Both the position numbers and the translations under genes were made by a program. Source: Gnetum montanum (taxonomy: Eukaryota > Streptophyta > Gnetopsida > Gnetales > Gnetaceae). Taken from it: a stretch of DNA of 44,853 nucleotides. Below, one piece after another: positions 40,801-44,853 of this stretch (its first letter is position 1; each line of letters begins with the position of its first letter). The stretch spans positions 192,592 to 237,444 of the forward strand of contig MNCI01019108.1 in NCBI GenBank assembly GCA_015680685.1, read 5' to 3'. A model generated the notes under the pieces. The model made no database searches and was not told where the DNA came from. It saw only the letters and a list, made by a program, of their open reading frames with translations.

Positions 40801-41417
40801 TATTTTTTACCTGCTTTACTAGGTATTATTGTTGCATGTTAATTGTTGTATTTTGTTAACAAGGCATAGCTCACTTGCTAGAGCATGTGGCTTGTGGTCT
40901 ACAAGTCACAAGTTCAATCCTAAGGAGTATGCTAAGACATGTGCCACCTGACGCACGGTAAAAAAATAAAAATATACATTTAGGAACTCTGGCTTCAAAT
41001 AGAGAGCCAACCATGTTAAATCATTGTCAAATCCTTTGCCCACCTTAACGGTTAGCTCAGGTTGATTAGATAAAAGCACCAAGGATGATGATATTTCATA
41101 TTATTAAATATCCATTTGGGTGTCTACTGTTTTATCTTAATTGTTAATTTCTTTTTGCTTTCAGTTCTGGAGTTCTTGGGTTCTATACCTTTGCTGCAAA
41201 AACTCCCAAGCTCATCGGTTATAAAAATAGCACAAGTTGTGAAGTTCAAGGAATTCGGTTAGTTGATTTACTATGGAATTTTTGCCAGTAACACATATTA
41301 CAAATATTCATTCTGATTTGCATTTACATTTTTTTGCTGCCAATTACAGACAAGGGTGAGTTTCTTGTCCATGAAGGAGAAGATGGTGATGGTCTTTACT
41401 TTATCTGGAAAGGGGAG
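37827..41417 (+). CDS. ACH2: Acyl-CoA thioesterase II-like protein, first three exons (cyclic-nucleotide-binding-like part)
   Basis: Exons 37827-37860, 41165-41257 and 41350-41417 join in phase to a protein starting MDDQKPGSPEA. It continues with VLEFLGSIPLLQKLPSSSV, IKIAQVVKFKEF and DKGEFLVHEGEDGDGLYFIW. This is the N-terminal part of plant acyl-CoA thioesterase II (ACH1/ACH2 in Arabidopsis). Those proteins carry a cyclic-nucleotide-binding-like domain before a tandem hotdog thioesterase that hydrolyses fatty acyl-CoA, with ACH2 placed in peroxisomes. All three junctions have GT/AG borders. The thioesterase domain lies beyond the window or further exons are missing. ACH1 and ACH2 cannot be told apart from this part. 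This is the only likely functional host gene here. Confidence 0.85.
38590..40300 (+). pseudogene. L1-type LINE 3' part inside intron 1
   Basis: Plus frames give KRLQDLLLFVLSKLWISQNQ near 38620-38680 and, from about 39430 on, a zf-RVT-like end. NYGICRFRRYAI, EDTFIHCFLICLLTRSSWS, GFKPRLEEVLFGDTSQLQGF and DNVFPLSTEDDNI (to about 39877) mark it. The C-x2-C...H...C pattern of the terminal zinc-binding region is partly kept. A 3' UTR-like tail with WTTGTAACAATG near 40150 and TCTTGTGTTGGAGTTT near 40207 follows. It is truncated at the 5' side and lies in the same orientation as the host gene. Confidence 0.72.
39817..40024 (+). repeat. Two-copy tandem duplication, 104-bp unit
   Basis: TATTTTAGAGATTCTTTGGA starts at 39817 and recurs at 39921. 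The two copies differ at only a few positions (for example GGATAA against AGATAA). It spans the LINE stop codon and the start of its 3' UTR, so it arose after or during insertion. Confidence 0.92.
40855..40990 (+). repeat. tRNA-derived SINE in intron 1
   Basis: GCATAGCTCACTTGCTAGAG (A-box type, from 40864) and CAAGTTCAATCC (B-box type, to 40920) lie at tRNA-like spacing, followed by CTAAGACATGTGCC and an A-rich tail (from about 40960). The tRNA-like part lacks good arm pairing, so this is a SINE. Another tRNA-like phrase, GGTTAGCTCAGGTTGATTAG, lies at 41050-41069. Confidence 0.65.
41165..41257 (+). CDS. Exon 2
   Basis: 93 nt, AG before and G|GTTAGT after. Encodes VLEFLGSIPLLQKLPSSSV and IKIAQVVKFKEF, the start of the cyclic-nucleotide-binding-like domain. 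Confidence 0.88.
41350..41417 (+). CDS. Exon 3
   Basis: 68 nt, ACAG before and GAG|GTGAGC after. Encodes DKGEFLVHEGEDGDG and LYFIWKGE, the loop with G-E/D-x-D-G typical of this fold. Leaves phase 0. The 92-bp intron 2 (41258-41349) is short. Confidence 0.88.
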
Positions 41418-41898
41418 GTGAGCTGTACTTCTATTATTCATTTTATGATGCATTTGTCTCTGTGAATGTAGTAAACTGCCATACATGTTATTGATGAAGA
41501 TAACTTTTGAACTCGTAATAAAAAGCATCTATCTAATGTGTAAACTCCTAGTGCTTTGATCTGCATTCCTATTCTTCTTTACACATAACAACACTGTATT
41601 TGTTTTAGTGGAAGTTCTCAACTATTTTGTTCAGTTGTAGATTGAAGAAAAATGTTATGAGAGTAAAAATCCCACTTTGTTTGCTACAATGAATCAAGGA
41701 AATGATTGAGGCAACAATCAAATTACATACAAGTACCAGACTGAGACACAGAAAATTACTTTAGTAAATTTGGATTGCATTTCTACACACTTTATGTAAT
41801 GTCTTTTAAACTATTATTGGATTTTTCATTTTTGACATGCTAAGAAATCATATTTTCAATGTGATGGTAATTGAATAACAATTTTTCAAAATATGCAG

Positions 41899-41949
41899 CT
41901 ATTTAAATTGAATACTCATAATATTAGAGGTGCTGAAGATGAAGAATAA
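41899..41949 (+). pseudogene. Candidate exon 4 of the thioesterase gene, or a chance frame
   Basis: After an AATATGCAG acceptor, phase 0 reads LFKLNTHNIRGAEDEE then TAA. The family has an acidic turn (G-x-D/E-E-D) shortly after the exon 3 end, which GAEDEE could match. If used, it ends the protein before the thioesterase domain. The homology is thin. Confidence 0.22.
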
Positions 41950-44200
41950 AGCTCAAATGTGCATTTTTGTCCAAGTAAACAAACAAATACGAGTAATATA
42001 AGGAGGGAATAACAGCGAAAGTCAACATTGACTAGGAAATCTTGGTGCTTATCAAATTATGATACAGTGTTACTGGAAGCATTTTACAAAGGCTTGTTAA
42101 AAATCAAATTTAGGTGTAACCTGAAGTAGAACATTTGGATTGAAAAGTACAAGGAAAACCACAATGATAAGATCCATAACTCATCCAAGAGTCAAGCTTA
42201 ACTAATTTTTTTGAATGTGAGAAGTTTCTAGATTCTGTATCAGTCAAGGTCCATTTTACTAGATTTTATAAATATGAAAAAATAATCCTAATGTAGAAAA
42301 TGACCCTCACCCCCAATAAAAAAAGGGTGCTCATGAACTTGGCCTTAAAAGCAACTATTGTTAAATTTTGTGACTCAAGCACAAACCCTCGCGAAAACAA
42401 TTAAGATTAATATTGAAATTCATATTTTGCAATTAACTGGATTAAATTTTGTAATAAACAATTTGTAATATTGTTAATAATCACCATAAACTTTTTGATA
42501 TTGCAATTTGAAAGTTTGCATCTCATAATGATGGTAACTATTTTGAAACATTATATTAACATTAAACATCTAATTGATTAACACAAACATCATTATACAA
42601 AGATGATATGTGCAGATAATAATTTTAATAAATTTTAATTATAGACTACTTCACCGTATTCGCATCCACTCCTTGTTTCACTTACTGACATATAAAACAC
42701 AGAAATCAAACCTCCCAGGACATTTATATTTACTTAGGAAATGACGTCTTTTCAAGTGAAAATAAATTTTCATAACTAACATTCATTATTGTTTTTCACT
42801 CTAATTATTGAACTCACCGTCATGATGATATTTGTACAAATGTCAATGGCGAACCATAAACAAGTATTTACAGACTAATGTTAAGCTTGCTAACAATACA
42901 GAACCTTAACAGCCATATGGTAAGAATAAACAAGAGAGCAGATCTTCTTAAAAAAGTGGTGTGTGTGAGAGGTGTTGTCTTGATGATTTGCTGAAGTCGT
43001 TATTGTTCTACCTGAACAAGTTTCAAGTAAGAAAATTACCGATTTGTGCTTCTTGGAGATAAAATCAGTTATCAAATTTGCCTAAATTGATTTCTGAAAT
43101 TACTTGAAATATTGTGGGCGGTCTAGGATTTACTGTGCCTTGGTTATAGACCAGAACTCACAACATTTCTCACGTGCTAAAATGAACTAGAAAGAATTGT
43201 TCCAGACAGTAATTCATGGCCTATCACCAGAATTACAAGACACACCAGAAATGGCACCAGTAAATGCCAATCAAGTTATCAACTTGAGCTTAGATCCTCA
43301 ATGGACTGAACAAAATAGTAACACTGTAAATACACTGAAATGACATCATCATAGCATAAGCAAAATTTTTTCAATTGTACTATTCCAGATTTATTCTAGA
43401 CATCACTAAGATTTTGATAGATCTATACAGTGTGGCTTGAGACCTAATCAAGAGCGACTCCAATTAATGATGATGTTGTCTGACAATTGATATTATCTCC
43501 TTGATGTGTTTATAACACTCAATTTCAGACATAAAATCCCTGCTTTATAGTACAAGGAAGGTCTAGGTGAATAAATTTAGCTCCAGGGCCAATGTCTTGT
43601 TGGTCTACCCATCCCATGTTCTGAATATCACTTGGGCTTTCCATTAGTATAAAGCTGATCACTGAGATTTCCAGCATCAGATGTTAACTTCAGAAATATA
43701 CAAAAACATTAATCTAGAGTATTTTTGAAAACAAAATTGAATTTTTACTTATGTCCATTGGGACCTTCTTGGATCTATCAGATAGAGCAGTTTCAGAATT
43801 CCTTTAATGCTTTTTTTTTAAATCCATCATTCAGTGTTGCTCACTTGAATTGAACCTTTGATATGGATTTTCCTAGCCAAGGCCCTTACTGTTAAGCAAA
43901 CAACTCATTGTTTTAAAATTTATAACTATTTGATTTGAAATTTTCCTTAAAGTTTTAAAATTTTTGTTTCTTACCTCATGAAACCTGACTAGTTTCAAAT
44001 CGTCTCTAGATTCACCTTTAGTGGTGATAAATGAGATGGATTGGAGGAGATATATTTATATGTGTGTCTATCTTTGTAAAAATTAGAGAACAACAAGCAT
44101 TTATCTCATGTTGTTTAATTTTATTATTTAAAATTATTAAAAATTTAATATATTGATTGTATTGTTTTGCTAATTTCTTTTTTTTTAAAAATTATTCATT
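41950..44200. other. Unassigned, intron or 3' flank
   Basis: No recognisable thioesterase exon or retroelement domain on either strand. A short open stretch near 43185-43340 (APVNANQVINLSLDPQW) looks protein-like but has no family I recognise. Confidence 0.4.
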
Positions 44201-44221
44201 TTAAGTTGCATAACTTTTTTA

Positions 44222-44545
44222 TAAAAGGGATTACTTGGAAGCTCAATGCTCATCCTTTGAAGCAAGGTCTTGAGGTCCCAATAGGGTTGGTAAATGAGCG
44301 AAAGCCTAACATCTTTTTGAGTGGTTACACCAATGCTCAAACTTAGATTGTTCAACATAAGAAATGAGCACCTTTCCATCACTCCAAACCATGGCTCTTT
44401 ATAACCTTTTCATAAAGGATCATCACTTAGAGCCATGGTGCTCATACTGCTAAGCGGGGTCCCAGGAAGGTTGGTAGATGAGCAAAAGCCTAAGCTCTTC
44501 AAGTGGTGGCACCTAGGCTTGAAGCCATGTCTTTGACTTGACAAA
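44222..44545. repeat. Diverged two-copy tandem repeat, about 190-bp unit
   Basis: Copy 1 (44222-44390) and copy 2 (44412-44545) share ATAAAgGGAT..., AGCTCAATGCTCAT / AGCCATGGTGCTCAT, GGTCCCA...GGTTGGTAAATGAGC / GGTCCCA...GGTTGGTAGATGAGC, AAAGCCTAA and CACCAATGCTC / CACCTAGGCTT. Copies are well diverged, so the duplication is old. Confidence 0.6.
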
Positions 44546-44853
44546 CAAGCTCCTTTTCATATGATCTTAAAATCATATGTACCAAAAAAATTTTAGGAAC
44601 ACTAAATTCACCTTTATTTTCGGGGTCATCACCAAACAATTTCAATGTATGTTGATAGTAACTTACATACTTTAAGTGGAGTTATCAAATTTGAGCAAAT
44701 TTATACACTTAGTATGCTGAAACTAAAACACCACTATATCCAACCTTTAAAAACTCACTACAAATTTTTTCTATTTCTCAAAAAATGGAATTAGACTTAC
44801 ACTAGTAATTAGTATGTACTTGTTTCATTATATTGGTGGGTTGATTATAGGGC
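44546..44853. other. Window end, nothing recognised
   Basis: AT-rich, no frame or repeat of note. Confidence 0.5.

Larger units (their letters stand above)
37861..41164 (+). other. Intron 1 of the thioesterase gene (3.3 kb)
   Basis: Starts GTGCGC and ends TTTGCTTTCAG. It contains an L1-type LINE fragment in sense orientation, a 104-bp tandem duplication and a SINE. Long, retroelement-filled introns are typical of conifers. Confidence 0.78.

Noticed and set aside
40855-40925. Functional tRNA gene
   Set aside because: A- and B-box motifs are present but the arms do not pair well and an A-rich tail follows, so a SINE is likelier.

Overview
This is a stretch of large plant nuclear genome, most likely a conifer. 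It is AT-rich and gene-poor, with one recognisable host gene whose introns are inflated by mobile DNA and layer upon layer of decayed retroelements. The conifer call rests mainly on a Penelope-like element that still shows a GIY-YIG endonuclease; such elements (called Dryad in the literature) are known from conifers. Another gymnosperm cannot be excluded. Nearly every open frame here is a fragment of a broken retroelement.

Layout. 1-5684: a minus-strand Athila/Tat-type Ty3/gypsy element (here A0) with RNase H, RT, protease, gag, primer-binding site and 5' LTR. Its RNase H is cut at base 91 by another LTR that runs off the window. 5740-8160: the Penelope-like element on the minus strand, split by a complete solo LTR (6595-7533, duplication ATGTA). 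8200-10830: an L1-type LINE with 5' tandem monomers. 10850-11960: a repeat-rich, LTR-like segment. 12780-13960: a chromovirus-like integrase relic. 15529-22024: element A1, plus strand (duplication CAAAT), with a sequencing gap. 22615-23275 and 35726-35985: two parts of one RTE-type LINE. It was split first by a 3.3 kb segment carrying gene fragments, including a WEB1-family pseudogene, and by element A2 (26560-35720, minus strand, duplication ATAAG). 37500-44853: the start of an acyl-CoA thioesterase II gene (promoter and three exons) with a LINE and a SINE in intron 1, then unassigned sequence.

The most interesting content is the LTR family shared by A1, A2, the solo LTR and the LTR at 1-91. 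A1 and A2 are collinear: LTR, gag, a spacer of about 2 kb, a second ORF (ORF2), polypurine tract, LTR. No protease, RT, RNase H or integrase is visible in either. ORF2 resembles the 'putative plant transposon protein' domain followed by a long coiled coil. The gag, primer-binding site and LTR ends resemble those of A0, which does carry pol, so A0-like elements are plausible helpers for a non-autonomous gag+ORF2 family. The LTRs carry arrays of GATATC-centred palindromes just upstream of a TATA box. A second, similar palindrome-plus-TATA block lies inside A2 upstream of ORF2, which suggests an internal promoter for a separate ORF2 transcript.

All identifications are by eye. No search, alignment or phylogeny was run. 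Boundaries supported by target-site duplications are firm; boundaries of old relics are approximate.
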